Source: Pseudomonadota bacterium (lineage in GTDB: Bacteria > Pseudomonadota > Alphaproteobacteria > Acetobacterales > Acetobacteraceae). Taken from it: 37,264 bases of DNA. The notes beneath the pieces were generated by a model. That model was not told where the DNA came from. It made no database searches and saw only the letters and a list, made by a program, of their open reading frames with translations. The DNA is taken from NCBI GenBank assembly GCA_018240405.1, contig JAFEFW010000657.1, forward strand, positions 1-37,264, read 5' to 3'. Position 1 is the first letter of the stretch, and each line of letters opens with the position of its first letter. The translations under genes and the position numbers were made by a program. Of the stretch, positions 1 through 9,957 are shown in pieces.

Positions 1-73
1 ACGACAGCGCCAGCATGGCCAGGAGCGCAAGCCCTGTGCCGAATCTCCGCAGTCGTTGGAGCCACGCCTTCAC
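1..73 (-). CDS. Partial exported protein, N-terminus only (gene runs off the left edge)
   Basis: An open frame begins at a GTG (73-71) four bases past the csoR stop. A GAGG ribosome-binding site lies seven bases upstream, inside the end of csoR. The 24 visible codons encode two basic clusters (Lys, Arg, Arg-Arg) and then a hydrophobic run rich in Leu, Ala and Gly, which looks like a Sec signal peptide or a first membrane anchor. The short spacing implies co-transcription with csoR and therefore probable metal control. In such positions one often finds a periplasmic copper protein or an efflux component, but nothing visible here identifies the product. It could also be a chance open frame because only 73 bases are available. 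Confidence 0.45.
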   Translation of the reverse strand, partial: MKAWLQRLRRFGTGLALLAMLALS

Positions 74-77
74 CTGA

Positions 78-353
78 CTACCTCGTCATCCTGCCGATGG
101 TCGTAATGAGTTCCTCGACCTTCTGTCTTTGCTCGAGGACATTACCGGAACTGAAGGCGCCGGCAACACAGTGCGATACATGGTCCCGCAAGACCTGCTC
201 CTCCACCTTATGCAGCGCCGCCCGCACGGCGTTGATCTGCGTCAACACGTCGACGCAGTAGCGATCGTCCTCGACCATCCGGATCAGGCCACCGACTTGT
301 CCCTCGATGCGGCGCAGCCGCCCGGTAACCGTCTTCTTCACGTCGTCATTCAC
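78..353 (-). CDS. csoR: CsoR-family copper-sensing transcriptional repressor
   Basis: This 91-residue all-helical protein of the CsoR/RcnR (DUF156) family has the usual family length. CsoR proteins bind operator DNA as tetramers and release it when Cu(I) binds. The Cu(I)-binding triad is present as Cys33, His58 and Cys62, with the same spacing (25 and 4) as in Mycobacterium tuberculosis CsoR. Cys at the third position favours copper sensing over the Ni/Co RcnR type. The N-terminal stretch holds the basic residues (Lys6, Lys7, Arg12, Arg14, Arg15) expected to contact DNA. It is divergent from the copper ATPase gene, and the shared intergenic region carries a matching inverted repeat, so CsoR very likely represses both itself and copA. 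Confidence 0.93.
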   Translation of the reverse strand: MNDDVKKTVTGRLRRIEGQVGGLIRMVEDDRYCVDVLTQINAVRAALHKVEEQVLRDHVSHCVAGAFSSGNVLEQRQKVEELITTIGRMTR

Positions 354-364
354 CGGCGCCGTCC

Positions 365-392
365 TTGATACTATACCCAGGCAGGGTATATA
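365..392 (+). promoter_or_regulatory. copA promoter with embedded CsoR-like operator
   Basis: A -35 like hexamer TTGATA (365-370) is followed after 16 bases by TATATA (387-392). Between and across them lies a perfect inverted repeat, TATACCC-N5-GGGTATA (372-390). This is the ATACCC/GGGTAT type of dyad known from CsoR operators. The dyad fills the spacer and touches the -10, so a bound repressor would block polymerase. On the other strand the same dyad overlaps a TATAGT hexamer that could be the csoR -10. Seen directly: both hexamers and the dyad. Inferred: occupancy by the adjacent CsoR. Confidence 0.75.
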
Positions 393-447
393 GCATGGGA
401 CCGGCCCGATGTCACGCGGCGCCGACGCGTCACCTGGAGTGCGATCG

Positions 448-2829
448 ATGAGCGACAGCCACGCCCACTGCCACCACCATCATCATCCCGGCGGGCATCA
501 CCACGGCGCGGCGACCGAAGCGGTGATTGATCCGGTCTGCGGCATGCGTGTTGATCCGCGGACCTCGCCGCACCTCGCCCGCCACGCAGAGCGCGATTTC
601 CATTTCTGCTCCGCCCGCTGCCGCGATAAATTCGTTGCATCGCCGGAGGCTTACCTTGGGGACAAACCCGAGACGCAGACGCTTCCGAAAGGGACCATCT
701 ACACCTGCCCGATGCATCCCGAGGTCCGGCAGGAAGGCCCGGGCACCTGTCCGATCTGCGGCATGGCGCTGGAACCGCTGGTGATCACCGCCGAAGCAGA
801 GCCGAATGCCGAACTAGCGGACATGAAGCGGCGGTTCTGGATCGGGCTTGTCCTGTCATTGCCGGTCGTGGTGCTGGAAATGGGCTCGCACATCCCTGCC
901 CTCGGCCTGCATCACCTGCTCGGCGCCCAGCTCTCCAACTGGATCCAGTTCGCGCTGGCAACACCGGTCGTGCTCTGGGCCGGCTGGCCGTTCTTCCAGC
1001 GTGGCTGGGCGTCGCTGATCAGCCGCAACCTCAACATGTTCACGCTGATCGCCCTCGGCACCGGCGTCGCCTGGACATACAGCGTGGTCGCAACGATCGC
1101 GCCCGGCGTCTTCCCGGCCGGCTTCCGCGGTCCCGACGGCGCCGTCGCCGTTTATTTCGAGGCCGCCGCGGTCATTACAGTACTGGTACTGCTCGGCCAG
1201 GTGCTGGAACTGCGGGCACGCGAGCAGACCGGCGGCGCTATCCGTGCCCTGCTGAACCTCGCGCCGAAGACAGCCCGGCGGCTACGCGCCGGCGGGGACG
1301 ATGAAGAAATCCCGCTGGCGGACGTGCAGTCCGGCGACCGGCTGCGCGTCCGGCCGGGCGAAGGCGTGCCGGTGGACGGCCTGGTCCTGGAAGGAGCCAG
1401 CGCGGTTGACGAGTCCATGGTTACCGGCGAATCCCTGCCGGTGCGGAAGGCGACAGGCGACCGCGTAATCGGCGGCACGGTGAACGGCACCGGTGCGCTG
1501 ATCATGCAGGCCGAAAAGGTCGGCGCCGAGACGATGCTGTCGCGAATCGTTGCCATGGTGGCGGAAGCGCAGCGCAGCCGCGCGCCGATCCAGCGCATGG
1601 CCGACACCGTCGCCGGCTGGTTCGTTCCGCTGGTGCTGCTGGTCGCCGTCGCGACGTTCGCGGCCTGGGCGCTCTGGGGCCCGGCGCCGGCGCTCAGCTA
1701 CGCCCTCGTGGCAGCGGTTTCCGTCGTCATCATCGCCTGCCCCTGCGCGCTGGGCCTGGCGACACCCATGAGCATCATGGTCGGCGTCGGTAAAGGCGCC
1801 AGCGCCGGCGTGCTGATCAAGTCCGCCGAGGCGCTGGAGCGGATGGAGCGGGTGAACGTCCTCGTCGTCGACAAGACCGGCACGCTGACCGAGGGCAAGC
1901 CAAGGCTTACGAGCGTGGTTCCAGCGGCGGGCCTGTCCGGGGACGACCTGCTGGCCCTCGCCGCAAGCCTGGAACGCTCCAGCGAACATCCGCTGGCGGC
2001 CGCCATCCTGGCCGCGGCGCGTGATCGCGGTCTGGCCGTGCCGGAGGCCAGCGACTTTGCCTCCATCACCGGCAAGGGCGTCACCGGCATCGTCAACGGA
2101 CGCCACATCGCGCTCGGCAATGCGCGCCTCATGGCCGACAGCGGCGCCGCCCCGGACGCGCTGGCAGCACAGGCGGAGACACTGCGGCAGCAGGGCGCCA
2201 CGGCGCTGTTCCTCGCCGCGGATGGCCAGGCGGCCGGGATCGTGGCGGTCGCCGATCCGGTGAAGCCGACCACGTCGCAGGCGCTGTCGGCGCTGCAGCA
2301 GGATGGCATTCGTATCGTCATGCTGACCGGCGACAACCGCACCACCGCCGACGCCGTCGGCCGCATGCTGGGTATCGACGAGGTGCACGCCGACGTCCTG
2401 CCGGAGGACAAGAACCGCGTCATACGGGACCTGCGGGCGGCTGGCCATGTCGTCGCCATGGCCGGCGACGGCGTCAACGACGCGCCCGCATTGGCCGAGG
2501 CGGATGTCGGCATCGCCATGGGCACCGGGACGGACGTGGCGATCCAGAGCGCCGGCGTGACGCTGGTGAAGGGCGATCTGACCGGCATCGTCCGCGCCCG
2601 CGCGCTGAGCCGGGCCACGATGCGGAACATCCGGCAGAACCTGTTCTTCGCCTTTATCTACAACGCGCTGGGCGTGCCGGTCGCGGCGGGCATCCTGTAT
2701 CCCGTCGCCGGTCTGCTGCTCAGCCCGGTGATCGCAGCCCTGGCCATGTCGCTGAGTTCCGTCTCCGTCGTCGGCAACGCGCTACGGCTTCGCAGCCTGC
2801 GCCTGCCGGCGGTTGACGGAACGCCATAG
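448..2829 (+). CDS. copA: Copper-translocating P1B-type ATPase (CopA-like) with His-rich N-terminus, YHS and heavy-metal-binding domains
   Basis: This is an inner-membrane ATPase that exports Cu(I). ATG 448 is preferred over the in-frame ATG 409 because GGAG lies nine bases upstream and 409 would leave almost no leader after the predicted transcription start. The 793-residue product opens with a His-rich segment, then a YHS-type metal domain (about residues 27-66, DPVCGM and FCSARC), then a heavy-metal-binding domain (about 85-112, YTCPMHP and CPICGM). The membrane core has the CPC ion motif (about 431-433), the phosphorylation loop DKTGTLT (Asp about 475), the SEHPL nucleotide motif, GDGVNDAP, and the last-helix YN and MSxSS residues typical of copper pumps. 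No GMTCxxC HMA domain is present. It diverges from csoR across a CsoR-like operator, which implies copper induction. Confidence 0.93.
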   Translation: MSDSHAHCHHHHHPGGHHHGAATEAVIDPVCGMRVDPRTSPHLARHAERDFHFCSARCRDKFVASPEAYLGDKPETQTLPKGTIYTCPMHPEVRQEGPGTCPICGMALEPLVITAEAEPNAELADMKRRFWIGLVLSLPVVVLEMGSHIPALGLHHLLGAQLSNWIQFALATPVVLWAGWPFFQRGWASLISRNLNMFTLIALGTGVAWTYSVVATIAPGVFPAGFRGPDGAVAVYFEAAAVITVLVLLGQVLELRAREQTGGAIRALLNLAPKTARRLRAGGDDEEIPLADVQSGDRLRVRPGEGVPVDGLVLEGASAVDESMVTGESLPVRKATGDRVIGGTVNGTGALIMQAEKVGAETMLSRIVAMVAEAQRSRAPIQRMADTVAGWFVPLVLLVAVATFAAWALWGPAPALSYALVAAVSVVIIACPCALGLATPMSIMVGVGKGASAGVLIKSAEALERMERVNVLVVDKTGTLTEGKPRLTSVVPAAGLSGDDLLALAASLERSSEHPLAAAILAAARDRGLAVPEASDFASITGKGVTGIVNGRHIALGNARLMADSGAAPDALAAQAETLRQQGATALFLAADGQAAGIVAVADPVKPTTSQALSALQQDGIRIVMLTGDNRTTADAVGRMLGIDEVHADVLPEDKNRVIRDLRAAGHVVAMAGDGVNDAPALAEADVGIAMGTGTDVAIQSAGVTLVKGDLTGIVRARALSRATMRNIRQNLFFAFIYNALGVPVAAGILYPVAGLLLSPVIAALAMSLSSVSVVGNALRLRSLRLPAVDGTP

Positions 2830-2841
2830 AGGAATGGCGAA

Positions 2842-2901
2842 GACGACCCTCTGACACAGCCGACCGATGGTCGTCCCTGGGTGCCACGGGGGTTTTGTCT
2901 T
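2842..2901. terminator. Probable intrinsic terminator after copA
   Basis: Two stems lie between the convergent copA and vapC stops. GACGACC (2842-2848) pairs with GGTCGTC (2869-2875). A second compact stem, CCCTGG-gtg-CCA-c-GGG (2875-2890), has one bulged C and is followed by GGTTTTGTCTTTG. The second stem plus the T-rich tail is the better terminator for copA. The two stems share base 2875 and may compete. Assignment rests on the structure only. Confidence 0.45.
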
Positions 2902-2943
2902 TGCCATCTGCACATGTGCGTTGACGGCGGATCGTCGCCGGCC

Positions 2944-3330
2944 TCACGCCGGCCGGATGTCGGTGCGCGTGAAATCGTTGCCCTTGAACAGCAGACTTCT
3001 CCCACGTGCCTTCGCCAGCGCATAAGAGGCACAGTCACCGAGATTGAGGCAGGCTGGATGCCGACCCTTGCCGAAGCGCAGGAAGGCATCGCGGGCGACG
3101 CGGACCGTAACGTCATCGAGCGCCACCACGTCCATGGTTTCCTCGACAAGTGCATCGAGGACAGTCAGCATCGCCGTGCCACGCCGCCCAACGACAACAA
3201 GCGACGTCTCGAGCAAGGTCATGGCTGACAGCAGAGGTCGTCGGGGGGCGTCGCTGATCAGAGCACGAAACGATTCCCGCTCGGGCTCATCGAACAGGAT
3301 TGCGATAATCGCCGAGGTATCGACGACCAT
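2944..3330 (-). CDS. vapC: VapC-type PIN-domain ribonuclease toxin
   Basis: This 128-residue protein is a single PIN domain of normal VapC length. Known VapC toxins are Mg-dependent endoribonucleases that cut tRNA or rRNA and are held inactive by a partner antitoxin. The acidic active-site residues are visible: Asp4 in the opening VVDTSAI motif, the Glu in TLLETSLV (about 41), the Asp in LGDCASYA (about 99), and the Asp in KGNDF (about 118). Its ATG immediately follows the TGA of the upstream antitoxin gene with no gap, so translation is coupled. The family assignment is firm. The RNA target cannot be read from the sequence. Confidence 0.9.
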   Translation of the reverse strand: MVVDTSAIIAILFDEPERESFRALISDAPRRPLLSAMTLLETSLVVVGRRGTAMLTVLDALVEETMDVVALDDVTVRVARDAFLRFGKGRHPACLNLGDCASYALAKARGRSLLFKGNDFTRTDIRPA

Positions 3331-3675
3331 TCAGCGCGGCAGCCCGTCATCGCCATACAGACTGTCCTCGTTGAAGTTGGGATCGATGTCCGGGATGGCG
3401 TCCGCGAGAGCAAGAAGTTCGTCGATCCTCCGCTGGCGGTCGTTCGCCAAGGCGGAACTTCGATCACGAAGCTGCACACCGTGCTCAATAAACCGGACGC
3501 CGGCGCGGCCGAGTGCATCCGCGACACGGCGAACGGTCGCTGGCGGAGCAGTGCCGGCCTCCACCCGCCGCAACGTTGCAATGGATACGCCGGCGTTGTG
3601 TGCAAGCAGACCCTGCTCCAGGCCGAGCAAAGCGCGGCCGGCGCGAAGCTGTTCCGGAGATGGCTGAGCACTCAT
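3331..3675 (-). CDS. Antitoxin: XRE-like HTH domain joined to a VapB-like C-terminal tail
   Basis: The 114-residue product has two parts. Residues about 5-60 form an XRE-type helix-turn-helix of the kind seen in short alphaproteobacterial regulators (EQLRAGRALLGL, then HNAGVSIATLRRVEAG). Residues about 70-114 form an acidic linker ending in SLYGDDGLPR, which resembles the C-terminal toxin-binding tail of many VapB antitoxins. VapB proteins usually carry an AbrB or ribbon-helix-helix DNA-binding domain, so the HTH here is unusual. The gene abuts vapC and sits directly under a promoter with two direct repeats, which fits an autoregulating antitoxin. The antitoxin role is inferred from position and tail. 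Confidence 0.82.
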   Translation of the reverse strand: MSAQPSPEQLRAGRALLGLEQGLLAHNAGVSIATLRRVEAGTAPPATVRRVADALGRAGVRFIEHGVQLRDRSSALANDRQRRIDELLALADAIPDIDPNFNEDSLYGDDGLPR

Positions 3676-3681
3676 GAGCGC

Positions 3682-3714
3682 TATATATCACACGAGCGAA
3701 AAATATCAACGAGC
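3682..3714 (-). promoter_or_regulatory. Toxin-antitoxin promoter with two direct repeats; predicted leaderless start
   Basis: Read on the minus strand, TTGATA (3709-3704) and TATATA (3687-3682) are separated by 16 bases. The expected transcription start, about seven bases downstream, falls on the A of the antitoxin ATG at 3675, so the mRNA would be leaderless. On the plus strand two direct repeats, ATATCA-C-ACGAGC (3685-3697) and ATATCA-ACGAGC (3703-3714), overlap the -10 and -35. They lie 18 bases apart and are candidate operators for the HTH antitoxin. The segment is conspicuously AT-rich for this window. Confidence 0.6.
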
Positions 3715-3728
3715 AAGTCACCCGCGCC

Positions 3729-6407
<2,679 letters not shown>

Positions 6408-6425
6408 GTGAAGGAGGAACCCCCT

Positions 6426-7583
6426 ATGAGCGAGACAACAACGGCGCCCATCGTACGCGCCAAGAAGGGCGTCGGCCTGTCCGGCGTGACGGCCGGCAAT
6501 ACCGCGTTGTGCACAGTCGGCCGCGCCGGCAACGATCTGCACTATCGCGGCTACGACATTCTGGAATTCGCTGACACAAGTGAGTTCGAGGAGATCGCCT
6601 ACCTGATCGTGCACGGCAAGCTGCCGACGCATGCGGAGCTGGCCGGCTACAAGGCAAAGCTGCGCGCATTGCGTGGCCTGCCGATGTCGGTGAAGACAGT
6701 GCTGGAAGCACTGCCGGCCGGTGCGCATCCGATGGACGTGATGCGCACCGCCGTGTCGGCGCTGGGCTGCGCGCTGCCGGAGAAGGACGATCAGAACCAG
6801 CCGGGCGCTCGTGATATCGCCGACCGCCTGATGGCGAGCCTCGGGTCCGCGCTGCTCTATTGGTACCACTACTCCAACAACGGCAAGCGCATCGACGTCG
6901 AGACCGATGACGATTCCATCGGCGGGCACTTCCTGCACCTGCTGCACGGCAAGACACCGTCGGCGGAACATGTGCGCGCGATGCACACGTCATTGATCCT
7001 GTACGCGGAGCATGAGTTCAACGCCTCGACCTTCACGTGCCGTGTCGTGGCAGGCACGGGCGCTGATATGTATTCGGCCATCACCGCTGGCATCGGCGCG
7101 CTGCGCGGGCCGAAACATGGCGGCGCGAACGAAGTCTCCTTCGAAATCCAAAGCCGCTACAGCACGCCTGACGAAGCCGAAGCCGATATCCGCAAGCGCA
7201 TTGAGCAGAAGCAGGTCGTCATCGGCTTCGGCCATGCGGTCTATACGATCGCCGATCCGCGCAACAAGGTGATCAAGGAAGTTGCGCGCCGGCTGTCGAA
7301 AACCAAGGGCGACATGAAGCTGTTCGACATCGCCGACCGCATCGAGGCGACGATGTGGGATGCGAAGAAGATGTTCGCCAACCTCGATTGGTTCAGCGCC
7401 ATCTCCTACAACATGATGGGTGTGCCGACCGCGATGTTCACGCCGCTGTTTGTCATTGCGCGCACGTCCGGCTGGGCCGCGCATGTGATCGAGCAGCGCA
7501 TCGACAACAAACTGATCCGCCCGACGGCTAACTACATTGGCCCGGAAGACCTGAAGTTTGTGCCGATTGATCAGCGCGGCTGA
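6426..7583 (+). CDS. prpC: 2-methylcitrate synthase PrpC
   Basis: PrpC condenses propionyl-CoA with oxaloacetate to 2-methylcitrate, the entry step of the methylcitrate cycle. The start is ATG 6426 with AAGGAGG just upstream; an in-frame GTG at 6408 would place the ribosome site inside the gene. The 385-residue product matches E. coli PrpC nearly end to end as I recall it, for example [46 protein letters not shown] and [10 protein letters not shown]. The citrate-synthase catalytic residues are present as His231 (PKHGGANE), His270 (GFGHAVY, where E. coli has HPVY) and Asp321 (NLDWFSA). It forms an operon with prpD and ends at a clear intrinsic terminator. Confidence 0.95.
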   Translation: MSETTTAPIVRAKKGVGLSGVTAGNTALCTVGRAGNDLHYRGYDILEFADTSEFEEIAYLIVHGKLPTHAELAGYKAKLRALRGLPMSVKTVLEALPAGAHPMDVMRTAVSALGCALPEKDDQNQPGARDIADRLMASLGSALLYWYHYSNNGKRIDVETDDDSIGGHFLHLLHGKTPSAEHVRAMHTSLILYAEHEFNASTFTCRVVAGTGADMYSAITAGIGALRGPKHGGANEVSFEIQSRYSTPDEAEADIRKRIEQKQVVIGFGHAVYTIADPRNKVIKEVARRLSKTKGDMKLFDIADRIEATMWDAKKMFANLDWFSAISYNMMGVPTAMFTPLFVIARTSGWAAHVIEQRIDNKLIRPTANYIGPEDLKFVPIDQRG

Positions 7584-7609
7584 CGCCTTACCTCAAGGTC
7601 GCAAAGCAA

Positions 7610-7644
7610 CCGCCGCGGCAGCGATGCCGCGGCGGTTTTGTTTT
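7610..7644 (+). terminator. Intrinsic terminator of the prpDC operon
   Basis: A perfect 11-bp stem, CCGCCGCGGCA (7610-7620) with TGCCGCGGCGG (7625-7635), encloses a GCGA tetraloop and is followed by TTTTGTTTT. Two A residues before the stem extend pairing into the T-tract. It begins 26 bases after the prpC stop. Confidence 0.93.
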
Positions 7645-8067
7645 CCATACGCGGCTGCAACGCTGCCCCTGCACATTTTTTTGCGACTTTCAAGCCATGG
7701 ATGGTTGCTTTTCGTTGACATCCACAGCGGAGACGCGGAATAGCGATTCTGTGCCCGCGAATCGATTCGTCCGATCTGTGTTCGGAATCGGTGCGTGGGG
7801 TTGGTCAACAGAAGGACGGTCGATGGGCCGCGACACTGCAAGGCCTGAGAAGAGTCGATCAAGCACTGAAATGAGTGCTCATGGGCGTGCTGTTGTGCAT
7901 GCCGGTCACGTCCGCCCGATCGATGGAGACAACCCGCCTGCTGGTTTGATTATGCAACAAATACCAGGGCGCGTTGGCGAGCGGCGCCAAACCCGCACAA
8001 CGCTCGCAACCCGGCCCCTTCGGGAGCGCACGACAGCGATACGCCCGACCAAGAAGGAGATTTGCAG
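7645..8067. other. Long non-coding leader region upstream of the histone-like gene
   Basis: No convincing coding frame is visible in these 423 bases. They contain a T8 run (7676-7683), a TTGACA hexamer (7715-7720) without a good -10 partner, a perfect 12-bp palindrome CGAATCGATTCG (7758-7769), and a small hairpin AGCACT-GAAATG-AGTGCT (7862-7879). The length suggests a long 5' leader or an unannotated small RNA between the prpDC terminator and the KA-rich protein gene. Neither is proven. Confidence 0.4.
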
Positions 8068-8499
8068 GTGAGCACTGACGAAAATACGGAAGACACCAAG
8101 TACGCCCAGCCTCTGGCAATGCGTGCTGCGACGAAAAAGGCCGCACCCAAAAAGGCTGCTGTGAAGAAGGCGGCACCAAAGAAGGCGGCGGTCGCGAAGA
8201 AGGCCGCCGCGCCGAAGAAGGCCGCTGCCGCCAAGAAGGCCGCGGCACCGAAGAAGAAGGCGGCAGCACCCAAGAAGGCCGCGGCACCGAAAAAGAAGGC
8301 AGCGGCACCCAAGAAGGCCGTAGCGCCGAAGAAGGCCGCTGCCGCCAAGAAAGCAGCCGCACCGAAGAAGAAGGCGGCGGCTGCGCCCAAGCGGGCCGCT
8401 ACACCGAAGAAGGCCGCCGCACCGAAAAAAGCGGCGCCGCGCAAGAGAGCCACAGCGAACCAGGCGCCCGCGTCCGCCGCGCCAGCCGCTGACTCGTAG
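8068..8499 (+). CDS. Histone H1-like Lys/Ala/Pro-repeat protein, probably DNA-binding
   Basis: GTG 8068 is preferred as the start because AAGGAG (8054-8059) sits eight bases upstream; a TTG at 8062 is the alternative. The 143-residue product has a short polar N-terminus (residues 1-20, with several Asp and Glu) and then more than 100 residues made of KKAAAPKK-type repeats, ending in an Ala/Pro-rich tail. Such basic, low-complexity chains resemble eukaryotic H1 tails, AlgP/HC1-type proteins and the C-terminal arms of some HU proteins. They are expected to be disordered and to bind nucleic acid non-specifically through charge. No folded domain is seen. It stands alone between two terminators. 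A nucleoid role is inferred from composition only. Confidence 0.8.
   Translation: MSTDENTEDTKYAQPLAMRAATKKAAPKKAAVKKAAPKKAAVAKKAAAPKKAAAAKKAAAPKKKAAAPKKAAAPKKKAAAPKKAVAPKKAAAAKKAAAPKKKAAAAPKRAATPKKAAAPKKAAPRKRATANQAPASAAPAADS
8233..8310 (+). repeat. Two tandem copies of a 39-bp coding repeat
   Basis: Two near-identical 39-bp units (8233-8271 and 8272-8310) encode KKAAAPKKKAAAP, differing mainly at wobble positions. A degenerate third unit starts at 8311. Shorter KKAA/APKK units flank them from about 8130 to 8440. Copy number could change by slippage or recombination and would be easily miscounted in short-read assemblies. Confidence 0.75.
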
Positions 8500-8521
8500 G
8501 ATCGCGTCCACTCCTACACGC

Positions 8522-8553
8522 AAGAAAGGCGCCTCACCGGCGCCTTTCTTTTT
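8522..8553. terminator. Bidirectional intrinsic terminator
   Basis: A perfect 12-bp inverted repeat, AAGAAAGGCGCC (8522-8533) with GGCGCCTTTCTT (8539-8550), has a 5-base loop and a T tail to 8553. The A/T ends of the arms give a T-tract on both strands. It can therefore end the histone-like gene on the plus strand and the sugar-acid kinase gene on the minus strand, whose stop is at 8576. Confidence 0.9.
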
Positions 8554-8575
8554 GCCGCAGGCGCAGCGTTGAACG

Positions 8576-9844
8576 TCAGTCAGCCAGTATGCGGAACGCT
8601 TTCACGAAGAAATCGGTAGCGCCGAAGTTGCCGGATTTCAGCGCCAGCAGAAGATCCGGACCACTACCCGCAGCACAGGTCCACGGCACGCCAGGATCGA
8701 TCTCGGCGCCGATACGAAGCGAGCGCACACCCAACCGTCCGACAACCGCGCCGGACGTTTCACCGCCAGCAACGACAAGCTGCCGTACGCCCCTGGCCAC
8801 CAGCCCTTCGGCAATCCGCGCCAGCGTTTCCTCCACCAGAGCACCAGCCTGTTCGCGGCCAAGCTTCGCCTGCAGCGCGGCAACTTTCTCCGGTGGCGCC
8901 GATGCCGCGATCACCACTGGCTTGTCGCCCAGCTTGTCGCCAGCCCAGGACAATGCCGTCGCACTCATGGTCGCGGCATCCGGCGTCGCCAGCGGATCGA
9001 GGTCCAGCACCGGCAGATGGTCGCGCGCAAAACCAAGCTGCGCCAGCGTCGCGCGCGAACACGATCCCGCCACCACCGCACGCGGCCCATCGATGTTCGG
9101 CAGCGCCGCGCTGTCGGCCCGCTCCGGCAACAATCCGGCCTTGCGGAAATTCGCGCCGAGCCCGATTGCTATGCCGGAGCCGCCGGTGAGCAGCGCGTGA
9201 CCAGCTGCGGCCTCGCCGATGGCAAACAGATGCGCATCCGTGATCGCATCAACAATGGCGTAGCGCCGCCCCTGTTCCTTCAACCGCGTCATCGCATCGC
9301 GGGTCGCCGCGGCGCCTTGGTCGACAGTGACGAACGGAACCAATCCGACTGTGCCGTCGGTTTGCCGCGAGAGCACGCGCACAAGGTTTGCATCCGTCAT
9401 TGGCGTCAGCGGATGGTTCTCCATACCGCTCTCGTTCAACAGGACGCTGCCGACGAACAGATGCCCCTGGTAGATGGTGCGCCCGTTGGTCGGGAACGCC
9501 GGGCAGGCCAGCGCGAAGCCGCAGCCCAATGCCGCAACCAGCGCATCGGCGACCGGGCCGATATTGCCCTGCTCCGTGCTGTCGAACGTCGAGCAGTACT
9601 TAAAGAAGAACTGCCGCGCGCCGGCATCGCGCAACCACGCCAGCGCGGCGAGGCTCTCATCCACGGCCTGCTTCACCGGCGCCGTGCGCGACTTCAATGC
9701 CACCACGACCGCATCAACATCCGGCACCGGCTGTCCCGCCTGCGGCACACCGATGACCTGGACCGTGCGCATGCCGCCGCGCACCAGCATGGAGCAAAGA
9801 TCTGTCGCCCCGGTGAAATCATCAGCGATAGCACCCAGCAGCAT
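8576..9844 (-). CDS. otnK: Four-carbon acid sugar kinase family protein (OtnK-like, DUF1537)
   Basis: The family phosphorylates four-carbon acid sugars such as 3-oxo-tetronate before aldol cleavage. The start is ATG 9844, because GGAGG lies eight bases upstream and the product then opens with the family signature LLGAIADDFTGATD; the ORF could be extended 16 codons to 9892. The 422-residue length matches the family. Further family segments are KYCSTFDSTEQGNIGP (about 82-97), ACPAFPTNGRTIYQGHLFV (about 113-131), LTGGSGIAIGLG, the C-terminal nucleotide-binding segment VAGGETSGAVVGRLG and the closing AGSGPDLLLALKSGNFG. Partner genes of the usual pathway (otnC, otnI, denD) are not adjacent, so the substrate is unknown. 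It converges on the histone-like gene at a shared terminator. Confidence 0.85.
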   Translation of the reverse strand: MLLGAIADDFTGATDLCSMLVRGGMRTVQVIGVPQAGQPVPDVDAVVVALKSRTAPVKQAVDESLAALAWLRDAGARQFFFKYCSTFDSTEQGNIGPVADALVAALGCGFALACPAFPTNGRTIYQGHLFVGSVLLNESGMENHPLTPMTDANLVRVLSRQTDGTVGLVPFVTVDQGAAATRDAMTRLKEQGRRYAIVDAITDAHLFAIGEAAAGHALLTGGSGIAIGLGANFRKAGLLPERADSAALPNIDGPRAVVAGSCSRATLAQLGFARDHLPVLDLDPLATPDAATMSATALSWAGDKLGDKPVVIAASAPPEKVAALQAKLGREQAGALVEETLARIAEGLVARGVRQLVVAGGETSGAVVGRLGVRSLRIGAEIDPGVPWTCAAGSGPDLLLALKSGNFGATDFFVKAFRILAD

Positions 9845-9957
9845 GGTCGGTCCCTCCGTTCCCTCAAGCCGTTCCATTTCGTCCGCAGTCACGTGTCGCG
9901 CGCCGGGCCACTAGGGGCGGCGTAGCGGGTGCAACGCGTCGGCCGCGTCTTCGATTG

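Noticed and set aside
1282-2448. A 388-codon minus-strand frame inside copA
   Set aside because: No recognisable domain, and it lies within the motif-complete ATPase.
8130-8440. Repetitive block considered as a CRISPR array or satellite
   Set aside because: The repeats are contiguous, in frame, and encode KKAAAP units without unique spacers.
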